A stretch of DNA of 18,526 nt from Nitrospinota bacterium (GTDB lineage: Bacteria > Nitrospinota_A > JADGAW01), in assembly GCA_015231815.1 (NCBI GenBank), contig JADGAW010000022.1, positions 1 to 18,526 on the forward strand, read 5' to 3'. Made by a program: the position numbers and the translations under genes. How positions within the stretch are numbered: position 1 is the first letter of the stretch; every line of letters begins with the position of its first letter. Below are positions 1 through 8,034 of this stretch, piece after piece. Below the pieces are notes generated by a model. It searched no databases. It was given only the letters and a program-made list of their open reading frames with translations, and was not told the origin of the DNA.

Positions 1-585
1 TCCAAAATACACAACAAACTTACCGTTGGTAGTTTTATCGGAATGGAATATCTCTTCTATCCGATTAAAAGCTTTGGTACTTGGCGGGCAATTTCTCATG
101 TAACAGTTCAAAAGGTTTCAATAAATCTCATGGGAGCCTTTTTTGAAAAAAATGGGATTTATCATGAAACAAAACAACTCTACGATGAAATTACCTCTCT
201 GCAAAGAAATGTTCTGTTTAGTCAGGAATGTTCTGTCTCCACCCTAAACAATATTGTGAAGGTAATGAAAAGTTCCATATTAAAAAAAGGAGCTCTTACA
301 AAAACCAAAAAAAGTAATTCATTAATTCTTATTGATTCAGGGAAGTTGCAGGTAATTGGCTCTCATGGAGAAATAATCGAAGAAATCGGAGCAGGAAACT
401 TTTTTGGAGAACATACCTTCTTTTCTTTTGATTTTGATATGTTTAATCTTGTTGCAGAGGAAGAAAGTGAAATCCTCTGTATTGAAAATGACATTATCAA
501 AAACATACCAATTGTTCAATGGAAAATGCTTGAGGTCTTCGCCAAGCGCAGAAAAATCCTCGAAACATTACAGTCAGAAGACTAA
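1..585 (+). CDS. Cyclic nucleotide-binding-domain protein, 5' truncated
   Basis: The reading frame is open from base 1, so the gene begins outside the window; the first internal ATG at 43 is not its start. Two CNB-type (cAMP receptor-like) beta-roll segments are visible. The first is the tail of a domain, with a GSFIGME turn followed by WRAISHVTV at about codons 10-38. The second is nearly whole, running from about codon 95 to 165, with LILIDSGKLQV, then EIGAGNFFGEHTFF, then a closing ILCIEND strand. In the second domain the phosphate-binding-cassette arginine that normally follows the GE motif is not apparent (FSFDFDMFNLVA), so nucleotide binding there is doubtful. No DNA-binding helix-turn-helix follows; the protein ends 20-30 residues after the domain. 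It may be a cNMP-sensing regulator or a structural CNB protein. It converges on murJ with a 25-base gap. Confidence 0.7.
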   Translation, partial: SKIHNKLTVGSFIGMEYLFYPIKSFGTWRAISHVTVQKVSINLMGAFFEKNGIYHETKQLYDEITSLQRNVLFSQECSVSTLNNIVKVMKSSILKKGALTKTKKSNSLILIDSGKLQVIGSHGEIIEEIGAGNFFGEHTFFSFDFDMFNLVAEEESEILCIENDIIKNIPIVQWKMLEVFAKRRKILETLQSED

Positions 586-610
586 AACAAAACCAAATTT
601 ATCTTAAATT

Positions 611-2170
611 CTAACGGGAAATAAGTTTCTTAAAGAGCTTCATTTCCTCTACCCGCAACAAAGCACAGATTAAAAAGAAAAAAAGAATTGCTGCGAAAAT
701 AAGTCCAAGAAGTACTGGAGCAAGAACAATCTTTTCATGGAGTTCAAAAAGATTAAAGTAGCTGGCTGAATAATAGAGAAAGCAAAACATCGCAACCGAG
801 GCAAGAAAAATTCTTGCGATAAATGGAAAATAACTTTTCACAAGCCCCAAAGAACCAACCTTTCCTTTAACCGCAAAAATTAAAATGACCGCCTGAACTG
901 CTATGGAAAGAGTATTGGCAAGTGCAATCCCGCCATTCCCAAGATATGGGGATAAGGCAAAACAAAAAACAATATTAATGACCATTGCAACAATTCCAGC
1001 GTAAAGGGGAAGTTTCATGTCTTTAAAGGCAAAAAGCAGAGGCTGAGTTACCCGGGTCAGGGCAATAACATATAAACCAATTGCATGAAACTGAAGTGCA
1101 TAAGCGGTAATTTCCAAAGAATGAGCATCAAACGTTCCGTTTTGAAAAACAAAAAGCAGGTTGAGAATTGGTTCTTTCAGGTAAATAAGTCCAACCATTG
1201 CCGGAAAACTCATTAACGTAATAATTCTCAGAGAAAAAAGATAGTCATCCTTAATCTTTTCATAGTTTTCAGACACTGCACTTGCTGAAAACTTCGGCAA
1301 GAGCACCGTTGAAATAGAAACAATAAAAACTCCAAGAACCAGCTCGATAAGACGGTTTGAATAGGAAAGAGAGGAAATAGCTCCTTCACCAAGAGAAATT
1401 GCTATCAGGTTGGCGACAAAAATGTTAATTTGATAAACTCCAACTCCCAAAAGTCCCGGAACCATTAATTTCATAACCCTCACTGAATTTTCTTCCTTAA
1501 GGTTCAAGCGAGCCTTAAACCTGAAACCAAGCTTTCGTATGCCAGGCAGAAGAAAAAGAAACTGAACAATTCCCCCTAGAACAACTCCCAAAGCAAAGGC
1601 GTAGGCAGGGTTGCTGAATCTATCTGAAAACAGAAAAGCACATCCAATAAAAACCAGATTAAAGAGAACCGGAGTAAAAGCTGCCTTATTAAACTGTCCG
1701 TAGCTGTTTAAAATCCCCTGACAGAAAGCCGCAAGGGAAATAAACAGAATATAAACAAACATATACTGAGTTAATTCGACCGTTGCGACAACCCCCTCTT
1801 CCGAGAAATTCTCCCCAAGAATGATAAAACGCAAAGCAGGAGAAAAAGCTACACCTAAAACCGTAATAAGCGAAGTGAAAAATAATAGGATATTAAAGAA
1901 GTTTGTGGCAAATAACCAAAGTTTTTCAAAGTCTTTTTCCTTAACTTCTGAAAAAATGGGGATATAGGCGTTGGTCATTGCCCCCTCAGCCGTCAGCCTT
2001 CGAAAAAGATTTGGAATCGCAAAGGCGAAGGTGAAAGCATCAGAATAAATGGTTGTTCCTAAAAAATGCGCTCGCACCTGTTCCCGTACTAATCCGAGAA
2101 TACGGCTTACCATCGTAATGGAAGCTATGGAAAAAATTGTTTTAAGAAATGGAATTTCTGAAGTCTTCAA
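611..2170 (-). CDS. murJ: Lipid II flippase MurJ (MviN family)
   Basis: MurJ moves lipid-linked peptidoglycan precursor (lipid II) across the inner membrane. The protein is 519 residues, the usual length, and consists of successive hydrophobic helices consistent with the 14-helix MOP-superfamily fold. The N-terminus carries the family signature: VSRILGLVREQ, then SDAFTFAFAIPNLFRRLTAEGA and a following NAYIPIFSE. The start is TTG at 2168-2170. No ATG or GTG lies in frame between it and an upstream stop, and starting at the next internal ATG would remove part of the first helix, so TTG is preferred although no strong ribosome-binding site precedes it. The gene lies 103 bases downstream of dnaB on the same strand and may be read from the same transcript. 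Identification is confident. Confidence 0.95.
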   Translation of the reverse strand: MKTSEIPFLKTIFSIASITMVSRILGLVREQVRAHFLGTTIYSDAFTFAFAIPNLFRRLTAEGAMTNAYIPIFSEVKEKDFEKLWLFATNFFNILLFFTSLITVLGVAFSPALRFIILGENFSEEGVVATVELTQYMFVYILFISLAAFCQGILNSYGQFNKAAFTPVLFNLVFIGCAFLFSDRFSNPAYAFALGVVLGGIVQFLFLLPGIRKLGFRFKARLNLKEENSVRVMKLMVPGLLGVGVYQINIFVANLIAISLGEGAISSLSYSNRLIELVLGVFIVSISTVLLPKFSASAVSENYEKIKDDYLFSLRIITLMSFPAMVGLIYLKEPILNLLFVFQNGTFDAHSLEITAYALQFHAIGLYVIALTRVTQPLLFAFKDMKLPLYAGIVAMVINIVFCFALSPYLGNGGIALANTLSIAVQAVILIFAVKGKVGSLGLVKSYFPFIARIFLASVAMFCFLYYSASYFNLFELHEKIVLAPVLLGLIFAAILFFFLICALLRVEEMKLFKKLISR

Positions 2171-2273
2171 TATACCAGTGATGAGATTAAAGTGAACAGC
2201 AAGTTCGTGATGAGTTTTTAATGATGAGCTGACAGTTTTACCTGTTCACCTGCTGCTGAAAACTGACAACAAT

Positions 2274-3686
2274 TTAAAAAACACCATCACCCTCTCCGGG
2301 TGCATCAAGGCTCATATCGGTTATGGCATCGAAGCTTGGGGACATGCTGCTATCCTCATAAGCAATATTTTCAAACCTTGTGAATTCTTTAAGAAAGGTC
2401 AAGCTACATGAACCTGTTGGTCCACTTCGGTTCTTGGCGACATCAATTTCAGCAATATTTGACACTTCCGGGTTATCCCGGTCATACATTTCCGGTCTGT
2501 TGATGAACATTACTATATCAGCATCCTGCTCAATGGAACCCGATTCCCGTAGATCAGAAAGCTGCGGTTTTTTATCACCTCTCTCCTCAACTTTCCTGCT
2601 TAACTGGGAAAGAGCAATTACCGGAATATCAAGCTCTTTTGCAAGAGCCTTTAAGGAACGGGAAATTTCTGCAATTTCAAGGTGACGATCCATATTTGTT
2701 CTTATGCCCCGCATTAACTGGAGGTAATCAACAATAATAAGTCCTAGGTTCGGGTGGGAAGCTTTTGCTCTTCGAGCCCTTGCCCGTACCTCAAGAATAT
2801 TAAGTCCGGGTGAATCGTCAATAAGAATATTCGTATCACAAAGACGGGCAGCAGCGTTGGTGAGCTTGTCCCAATCTTTATCACTCCAATAACCTGTTTT
2901 GATTTTCTGAGAGTTAACTGACGCATTTGAGCAGAGCATTCTAACCCCAAGTTCCTCGCAGGACATTTCAAGGCTAAATACCAAAACAGCAGACTGTTCC
3001 TGAATTGCCGTGTTAATGGCAATATTTAAACAAAAGGAAGTTTTTCCCATACCTGGTCGTGCAGCAACAATAAGAAGCTGTGTTTTCTGGAGTCCACCGA
3101 TGAGTTGGTCGATTTTTTTAAAGCCTGTAGTAAGACCTGGGATGAGCTGTTTTTTGTCAAAGAGAGATTCTATTTGCTTAAAACTTGCGTCAATAACGTC
3201 ACTAATATGTTTTGTTCCCGACTGCGATTTTGTTTCGGCAACTTCAAAAACTGATTGTTCCGCTTGGTCAAGAACTTCGCTTACTTCCTTGGATTCGTCA
3301 TAACAATTTTCGAGAATATGGGTTGAAGCCTTAATGAGCTGACGAAGAACCGATTTTCTTCGTACCATATGACAATATGCTCCAACCGCAGCAGATGATG
3401 GTACTAAAACACAGAGGGATTCGAGATATTCCTTACCCCCGCTTGCTTCGTAGAGGGAATTGTTCTTCAGTTCATTTGCCAGCGTAAGAATATCCGTCTC
3501 AGTACTTTTTTCAAACAAACTGAGCATACAGGCAAAGATATTATGGTTTGCCCTGCTATAGAAATCATCCGGTTTAATGATATCCATTGCATTCAGAATA
3601 GCATCATTATCCAAGAGAATTGCTGACAGGATGTTCTTTTCCGCCTCTAAATCACTTGGAGGAAGTTTTGTTTTTATATTGTCCAT
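2274..3686 (-). CDS. dnaB: Replicative DNA helicase DnaB
   Basis: This is the hexameric 5'-3' helicase of the replication fork, loaded at the origin and partner of primase DnaG. It has 470 residues. The N-terminal primase-interacting helical domain spans about 10-110 (PPSDLEAEKNILSAIL at its start), followed by a linker and a RecA-like motor from about 180. Visible motifs are Walker A ARPGMGKTS (208-216), Walker B GLIIVDYLQLM (315-325), SQLSRKVEER (360-369), DLRESGSIEQDAD (378-390) and the arginine-finger region KNRSGPTG (418-425). No intein interrupts it, although dnaB is a common intein site. It is divergent from the methyltransferase gene across 130 bases. No clear Shine-Dalgarno precedes the ATG. 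Confidence 0.97.
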   Translation of the reverse strand: MDNIKTKLPPSDLEAEKNILSAILLDNDAILNAMDIIKPDDFYSRANHNIFACMLSLFEKSTETDILTLANELKNNSLYEASGGKEYLESLCVLVPSSAAVGAYCHMVRRKSVLRQLIKASTHILENCYDESKEVSEVLDQAEQSVFEVAETKSQSGTKHISDVIDASFKQIESLFDKKQLIPGLTTGFKKIDQLIGGLQKTQLLIVAARPGMGKTSFCLNIAINTAIQEQSAVLVFSLEMSCEELGVRMLCSNASVNSQKIKTGYWSDKDWDKLTNAAARLCDTNILIDDSPGLNILEVRARARRAKASHPNLGLIIVDYLQLMRGIRTNMDRHLEIAEISRSLKALAKELDIPVIALSQLSRKVEERGDKKPQLSDLRESGSIEQDADIVMFINRPEMYDRDNPEVSNIAEIDVAKNRSGPTGSCSLTFLKEFTRFENIAYEDSSMSPSFDAITDMSLDAPGEGDGVF

Positions 3687-3746
3687 AAAGGAATTTGCCC
3701 GGATGAAATTAATTATTTTCAGAGGAGTATTTTAGCGAAAAAACTG

Positions 3747-3776
3747 TTAAAAATTAACCTTTTTTTCAATTATAAT
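3747..3776 (+). promoter_or_regulatory. Possible promoter of the restriction-modification operon
   Basis: A perfect TATAAT lies at 3771-3776, 40 bases before the methyltransferase ATG. A weak -35-like TTAAAA at 3747-3752 gives an 18-base spacer. The surrounding divergent region (3687-3816) is very AT-rich, so chance matches are likely; a second -10-like TATAAA at 3801 is too close to the start to be convincing. Confidence 0.35.
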
Positions 3777-3816
3777 TATGTTTGTTATCTCATAAATTGT
3801 TATAAAAGCAAAAAGA

Positions 3817-5145
3817 ATGTATCAAAAAAACAAAAAAGTTCTATCTTTATTCTCAGGATGTGGCGGGATGGATTTGGGCTTTGAAGGGGGATTTGAAATT
3901 CCTAAGATAAATATTAACCAAAAAGTTTATCCTGAATGGGCATTAGAAGAACATAGAAAAAATTGGTTAAAGTTACCCTCAACAACATTTAACACAATTT
4001 TTGCGAATGATATACGACCGGGAGCAAAAGCCGTATGGGAAAATTATTTCTCAAAACGTGGGAGCCCTAAAGGAACTTTTCATTTAGCCAGCATTGTGGA
4101 ACTGGTCAAGCGTTCAAGGAAAGGTTTATTTTGCTTTCCTAAAAATATTGATGTCGTTACAGGAGGCTTTCCTTGCCAGGACTTTAGTGTCGCTGGAAAA
4201 CGCATGGGTTTTAACTCTCATAAAAGCCATTATGGGAATGTATTAAGTCATCTTGATAACCCATCTCTTGAAAACAGGGGAATGCTCTATACATGGATGA
4301 GAGAAGTTATTGATATTGTCCGTCCAAAAATGTTTGTAGCGGAAAATGTTAAAGGATTAATCAGCCTCTCTGAGGCAAAAACAATAATTGAAAATGATTT
4401 CAAGTCCATTGGCGACAATGGCTATCTCGTTGTTGGTGCAAGAGTCTTGCATGCTGCGGAATATGGAGTTCCTCAGGGAAGAGAAAGGGTTATCTTCTTC
4501 GGCTTCAGAAAAGATCTGTTAAATGAGGAGGCAATGAGTGCTTTAAGTAATGATTTCGTTCCCGAAGAATATGATCCATACCCGATAGCAACACATACCT
4601 TAGGCAACAATGCTGACCGAATGTCAATGGTTACTGTAAGAGAAGCTTTGTCCGGTTTGTTGGAGCCGGAAGAGACAGACGATCTTTCTCAAAAAAGCTA
4701 TTCCAAGGCAAAATGGTACGGCAAGCATTGTCAGGGACAAACAGAGGTCAACCTTGATGATATTGGTCCGACAATCAGGTCGGAACATCATGGAAATATT
4801 GAATACCGAAGGTTAAACCCTGAACATGGTGGTAAATATCTTAATGAACTTCAAAAAGGTCTTCAGGAACGAAGGTTGACCGTCAGGGAATGCGCAAGAA
4901 TACAAACATTTCCCGATGATTATGACTTCATCATTCCAAGAGAATGTGAGAATCAACCTGTAAGCACTTCAGAGGCCTATAAACTGATTGGGAACGCAGT
5001 CCCTCCCCTTTTGGCTTTCCATATAGCAAAAAGATTAGAAGCTATTTGGTCGAAAATATTTAACCTTCAAGAAGAAAACAATTTTGAAAACGTTTATTTC
5101 AACAACTTGGTAAAACGACAACCATCTTTATTTGAGGTAAGTTAA
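3817..5145 (+). CDS. DNA (cytosine-5-)-methyltransferase of a type II R-M system
   Basis: The enzyme transfers a methyl group from S-adenosylmethionine to C5 of cytosine within a target site and so protects host DNA from the partner nuclease. All main m5C motifs are present in 442 residues: motif I LSLFSGCGGMDLGF (9-22) for SAM binding, motif IV with catalytic Cys in GGFPCQDFS (116-124), motif VI AENVKG (175-180), motif VIII QGRERVIFFGF (220-230), motif IX RECARIQTFPDDY (357-369) and motif X IGNAVPP (391-397). The target-recognition region lies between about 240 and 350 and includes EHHGN; I cannot read the target site from it. It is followed after one base by the putative endonuclease gene. 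The ATG is preceded only by a purine-rich stretch. Confidence 0.93.
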   Translation: MYQKNKKVLSLFSGCGGMDLGFEGGFEIPKININQKVYPEWALEEHRKNWLKLPSTTFNTIFANDIRPGAKAVWENYFSKRGSPKGTFHLASIVELVKRSRKGLFCFPKNIDVVTGGFPCQDFSVAGKRMGFNSHKSHYGNVLSHLDNPSLENRGMLYTWMREVIDIVRPKMFVAENVKGLISLSEAKTIIENDFKSIGDNGYLVVGARVLHAAEYGVPQGRERVIFFGFRKDLLNEEAMSALSNDFVPEEYDPYPIATHTLGNNADRMSMVTVREALSGLLEPEETDDLSQKSYSKAKWYGKHCQGQTEVNLDDIGPTIRSEHHGNIEYRRLNPEHGGKYLNELQKGLQERRLTVRECARIQTFPDDYDFIIPRECENQPVSTSEAYKLIGNAVPPLLAFHIAKRLEAIWSKIFNLQEENNFENVYFNNLVKRQPSLFEVS

Positions 5146-5146
5146 G

Positions 5147-6196
5147 ATGGCAAGAGGACAAACAGTTTTCTCTGAGCTTACCGTGGCTCTAGGAATTATA
5201 AATGGTAGATTTAACAAGAAATCATTACTTGCTATTAAGAATGTTGGCATTTCAGGTGTTGAATCTTTTTTAATGGAAATGTCAAAGTATGAATCAAGTA
5301 AAAACAAGTGGGAGAATGCTTTAAAGCTGTTAAAGGCTGGTCAAGCAATTGGAAATTGGATGTGCGAACAGGGTTTTGGAAAATTAGACGTCTCTTGGAT
5401 TGGGCATGAATCCACAGGATCAGTGGAACAGGCATCAAAAGACCTTGAAATTCTTAATGCCAATTGGCGGATTTCCATAAAAGAAAATTCAAATATTCTC
5501 ATTAATGGTTCACCTGAAAGGGTTTTTGAAAAACTGCCTCTTGCAGAAACTGATAAAGGTCGGGGAAAAGATTGGTTTTTACATACTGCTTCCGATGAAC
5601 TTCAGAGCTATTTCTCAACATGTAATGGGGAAAGAATTACAGGCTGTACAACTGTTGTTGATTATTATGAGAGAACAAAAAACAAGAAAGATAAAAGAGC
5701 TTTTTCAAAGCATGTAGCAAAACTTCATAGAGAAAAGAATGAAGCTATATTAAATGCCTATAGTAAACTTTGTGAGAAAGTAAGCCTCGGCTCAACCGAA
5801 ATCTTTAATAATCAAATCCTGAAGTTAAAGGCAGAAAAGAATTACAAGAAAAAGTTTGAGATTATTTTTCATGAATTCTTTAGGGTTAACTCTGTCAGGT
5901 ACATTCTTGCAGGGATAGACAAAAAAGAGCCTTTTGTAATTATTCTAAACCCCAGTTCAGAGTGGGGACGAATGTTTGAATTCCTTGATATTAAAGCGAT
6001 ATCTAAAAAAGCAGGCCAACCGGAGGTTTTATTGAGGTTTTATTTTAAAGATAAAACCAATAATCAATTGTTTGATATCGACCTTAAAGCTGAAATCAGA
6101 TGGTCACATGGGAAATTCTGCGGGAACCCTGAATGCAAACTATATAAACCATGGCGATATAAAGACCTTCCTTGGGTCAAAGACGTAATTCTTTAA
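5147..6196 (+). CDS. Putative type II restriction endonuclease, cognate to the upstream methyltransferase
   Basis: I do not recognise the family from sequence alone; the assignment rests mainly on context. The ATG lies one base after the methyltransferase stop, with GAGG about ten bases upstream inside the methyltransferase 3' end, so translation is probably coupled. The 349-residue protein is soluble with no membrane helices. A candidate PD-(D/E)XK-like core is D99 followed by WRISIKENS (108-116), with K115 as the catalytic lysine; the usual acidic residue two before Lys is Ser113, so the active site would be a variant. The following NGSPERVF (120-127) fits a conserved post-core segment. The C-terminus has FCGNPEC (324-330), two cysteines that might take part in metal binding. 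Alternatives are a controller or another R-M accessory protein, but its size favours the nuclease. Confidence 0.65.
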   Translation: MARGQTVFSELTVALGIINGRFNKKSLLAIKNVGISGVESFLMEMSKYESSKNKWENALKLLKAGQAIGNWMCEQGFGKLDVSWIGHESTGSVEQASKDLEILNANWRISIKENSNILINGSPERVFEKLPLAETDKGRGKDWFLHTASDELQSYFSTCNGERITGCTTVVDYYERTKNKKDKRAFSKHVAKLHREKNEAILNAYSKLCEKVSLGSTEIFNNQILKLKAEKNYKKKFEIIFHEFFRVNSVRYILAGIDKKEPFVIILNPSSEWGRMFEFLDIKAISKKAGQPEVLLRFYFKDKTNNQLFDIDLKAEIRWSHGKFCGNPECKLYKPWRYKDLPWVKDVIL

Positions 6197-6204
6197 AAAG
6201 AAAA

Positions 6205-6957
6205 ATGAAATACAAACAATTCAAAAGCGGCTCAAATTACTCGTATTTGGTGATTGACGAAACAAGCAAAGAAGCAATAACGATCGACCCAATTACTCCT
6301 TTGGAGCTCATTCAAACCGTGAAAGAAAATGGACTAAAACTGAAATATATTTTTAACACCCACGGTCATTATGACCATACCTCAGGAAATACTGATGTAA
6401 AAAAAGCTACCGGTGCTGCTCTCTGTGTTCATAAAGAAGAAAGAATTGGAGCAGACATATATCCCGTCGATAATGAAACTTTTCAGGTTGGGGAAATAAA
6501 CGTTCAAATCATACACACTCCAGGTCATACACCAGGAGGAATTTCCATCATCGTTAATAACGAACTTTTTTTCTGTGGAGACACCATTTTTCTCGCCGGC
6601 TGCGGTAACTGTAATTTTGGCGGAGATGTTAAAACCACCTATGAAACTTTCTCAAACAGGCTCAGTAACCTACCAGACCATTTAAAGGTGCTTTGTGGTC
6701 ATAACTATTTCGACATTAACATGCCCTTCTCTCTATCACTCTTTTCCTCCAATGAAGAGTTGAAAAAGAAAAACATTGAAGTTCAGGCTTCAAACTCAGA
6801 ACCATTATCCACGATGGGTGAGGAAAAAAGCTATAACCCTTTTTTGAACTTCAATAATCCTGCACTACAAAAGGATGTTGCAAACAAAACAGGAAAAAAC
6901 CTCTCCCTTGGCTTTGAACTTTTTCGGGAAGTACGAAGTTTAAAAGACAGAGGTTAA
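6205..6957 (+). CDS. MBL-fold hydrolase, glyoxalase II (hydroxyacylglutathione hydrolase)-like
   Basis: This is a metallo-beta-lactamase-fold thioester hydrolase resembling glyoxalase II, which splits S-lactoylglutathione to lactate plus thiol in methylglyoxal detoxification. The 250 residues include the metal ligands THGHYDH (52-58), H108 in TPGHTPGG, D126 in CGDTIF and H166 in CGHNYF. AGCGNCNFGG (131-140) sits where glyoxalase II has its GCGR segment. The C-terminal NPFLNFNNPAL and the final basic LKDRG resemble the substrate-binding tail of glyoxalase II. I place the start at the ATG at 6205, eight bases after the endonuclease stop, because MKYKQFKSGSNYSYLV begins directly with the first strand; an upstream in-frame ATG at 6172 would overlap the endonuclease. 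With no room for a promoter it is probably read from the R-M transcript. The thiol cofactor cannot be determined here. Confidence 0.85.
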   Translation: MKYKQFKSGSNYSYLVIDETSKEAITIDPITPLELIQTVKENGLKLKYIFNTHGHYDHTSGNTDVKKATGAALCVHKEERIGADIYPVDNETFQVGEINVQIIHTPGHTPGGISIIVNNELFFCGDTIFLAGCGNCNFGGDVKTTYETFSNRLSNLPDHLKVLCGHNYFDINMPFSLSLFSSNEELKKKNIEVQASNSEPLSTMGEEKSYNPFLNFNNPALQKDVANKTGKNLSLGFELFREVRSLKDRG

Positions 6958-6978
6958 GAACATAACATTAATTATTAA

Positions 6979-7049
6979 AACCACAAAGTCACAAAGGCTC
7001 GAAGGTAGAGAATTGAGTTGAAATATTCCTTCTTTTTTCCTTAGTGGTT
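6979..7049. repeat. Imperfect inverted repeat between the hydrolase and dehydrogenase genes
   Basis: Three nested complementary blocks can be seen: AACCAC (6979-6984) with GTGGTT (7044-7049), AAGG (6994-6997) with CCTT (7039-7042), and GAAGG (7001-7005) with CCTTC (7028-7032). The left arm reads AACCACAAAGTCACAAAGG and carries nine extra bases compared with the right arm. It fills most of the 111-base gap. It could act as a transcript boundary after the hydrolase gene or be a dispersed intergenic repeat; only one copy is present in the window. Confidence 0.4.
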
Positions 7050-7071
7050 AGACAAGATTTACGAGACAATG

Positions 7072-8022
7072 ATGAAAGCCATAATTCTTGAAAACAATAA
7101 ACTCTTGCTTGAGGAAGTGGAAAAACCACTGCGTAAGAGTGGAGAATCGCTTGTAAAAGTAACGATGGCCGGAATTTGTAACACTGATATTGAGCTTACA
7201 AAGGGATACATGGATTTTTCCGGTATTCCCGGACATGAATTTGTTGGGGTTGTTGAAGAGTCCGATAATAAAAAACTCATTGGCAAGAGAGTGGTAGGGG
7301 AAATAAACGCTGGTTGCGGTAAGTGCGATTGGTGTAAAAAAGAAATGGAACGACATTGTCCTGAAAGAACCGTGTTGGGAATTCTTAAACATGGCGGAGC
7401 TTTTGCCGAATATCTTGTTCTCCCCGACAAAAATCTCTTCACTCTTCAAGAACATGTAACGGATGAAGAAGCTGTCTTTACTGAACCTCTTGCGGCAGCT
7501 CTGGAAATTCATGAGCAAATAAATATAGGTAAAAACGATTCAATTTGTGTCATTGGAGACGGAAAGCTGGGGATTTTAATTACTCTCGCTTTATCTCTCA
7601 CTTCAAAAGATGTAACAATTCTGGGAAGACATACAAATAAGCTTTCCATTGCTGCTCAGAATGGAGCAAAACCTTTCCTCGGTGATAATCTTAACCGCAG
7701 ATTTGATATTGTTGTGGAGGCATCCGGTTCTCCTTCTGGTTGGAAAACAGCAATAAATCTGGTAAAACCACGGGGAATTATTGTTTTAAAAAGCACCTAT
7801 TCAGAAAATCTTGATTTTAATCCTGCTCCGTTGGTAATTAATGAAATTACCCTTGTTGGTTCCCGGTGCGGAAGATTTGCTCCTGCCCTGTACCTGCTTG
7901 AAAACAGAAAAATAAATCCCAAGCCGTTAATTCAAAAAACTTTTTCCTTTGACACCTTCAAGGATGCTTTTCAATTAGCACAATCAAAGGGAGCATTAAA
8001 AATAGTTCTTCAATTTGATTAA
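7072..8022 (+). CDS. Zinc-dependent medium-chain alcohol dehydrogenase-like protein
   Basis: An MDR-superfamily NAD(P)-dependent oxidoreductase acting on an unknown alcohol or polyol. The N-terminal GroES-like catalytic domain has AGICNTDIELTKG with the first catalytic zinc Cys, PGHEFVG with the zinc His and Glu, and the structural-zinc loop GCGKCDWC followed by HC, giving four cysteines. FTEPLAAALE supplies the usual third ligand region. The Rossmann domain begins with CVIGDGKLGIL, a variant of the common GxGxxG turn. At 316 residues it is about 25-35 shorter than typical family members, the loss being mainly in loops of the cofactor domain and C-terminus; all core motifs remain. Two adjacent ATGs occur at 7069 and 7072; GAGA at 7063-7066 is better spaced for 7072. 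The gene converges on the potassium channel gene, 12 bases apart. Confidence 0.88.
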   Translation: MKAIILENNKLLLEEVEKPLRKSGESLVKVTMAGICNTDIELTKGYMDFSGIPGHEFVGVVEESDNKKLIGKRVVGEINAGCGKCDWCKKEMERHCPERTVLGILKHGGAFAEYLVLPDKNLFTLQEHVTDEEAVFTEPLAAALEIHEQINIGKNDSICVIGDGKLGILITLALSLTSKDVTILGRHTNKLSIAAQNGAKPFLGDNLNRRFDIVVEASGSPSGWKTAINLVKPRGIIVLKSTYSENLDFNPAPLVINEITLVGSRCGRFAPALYLLENRKINPKPLIQKTFSFDTFKDAFQLAQSKGALKIVLQFD

Positions 8023-8034
8023 ATATTTGAGAGC

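Noticed and set aside
2274..3686. Intein or split dnaB
   Set aside because: The motor motifs run without interruption in one frame of normal length.
3790..6215. Direct repeats flanking the R-M pair as target-site duplications
   Set aside because: Similar A-rich strings precede the methyltransferase and hydrolase ATGs, but they are low complexity and not exact, so they do not show a transposition event.
7048..7518. 156-codon minus-strand open frame over the dehydrogenase gene
   Set aside because: It is antisense to a gene with intact zinc-binding and Rossmann motifs; the translation resembles no known domain.
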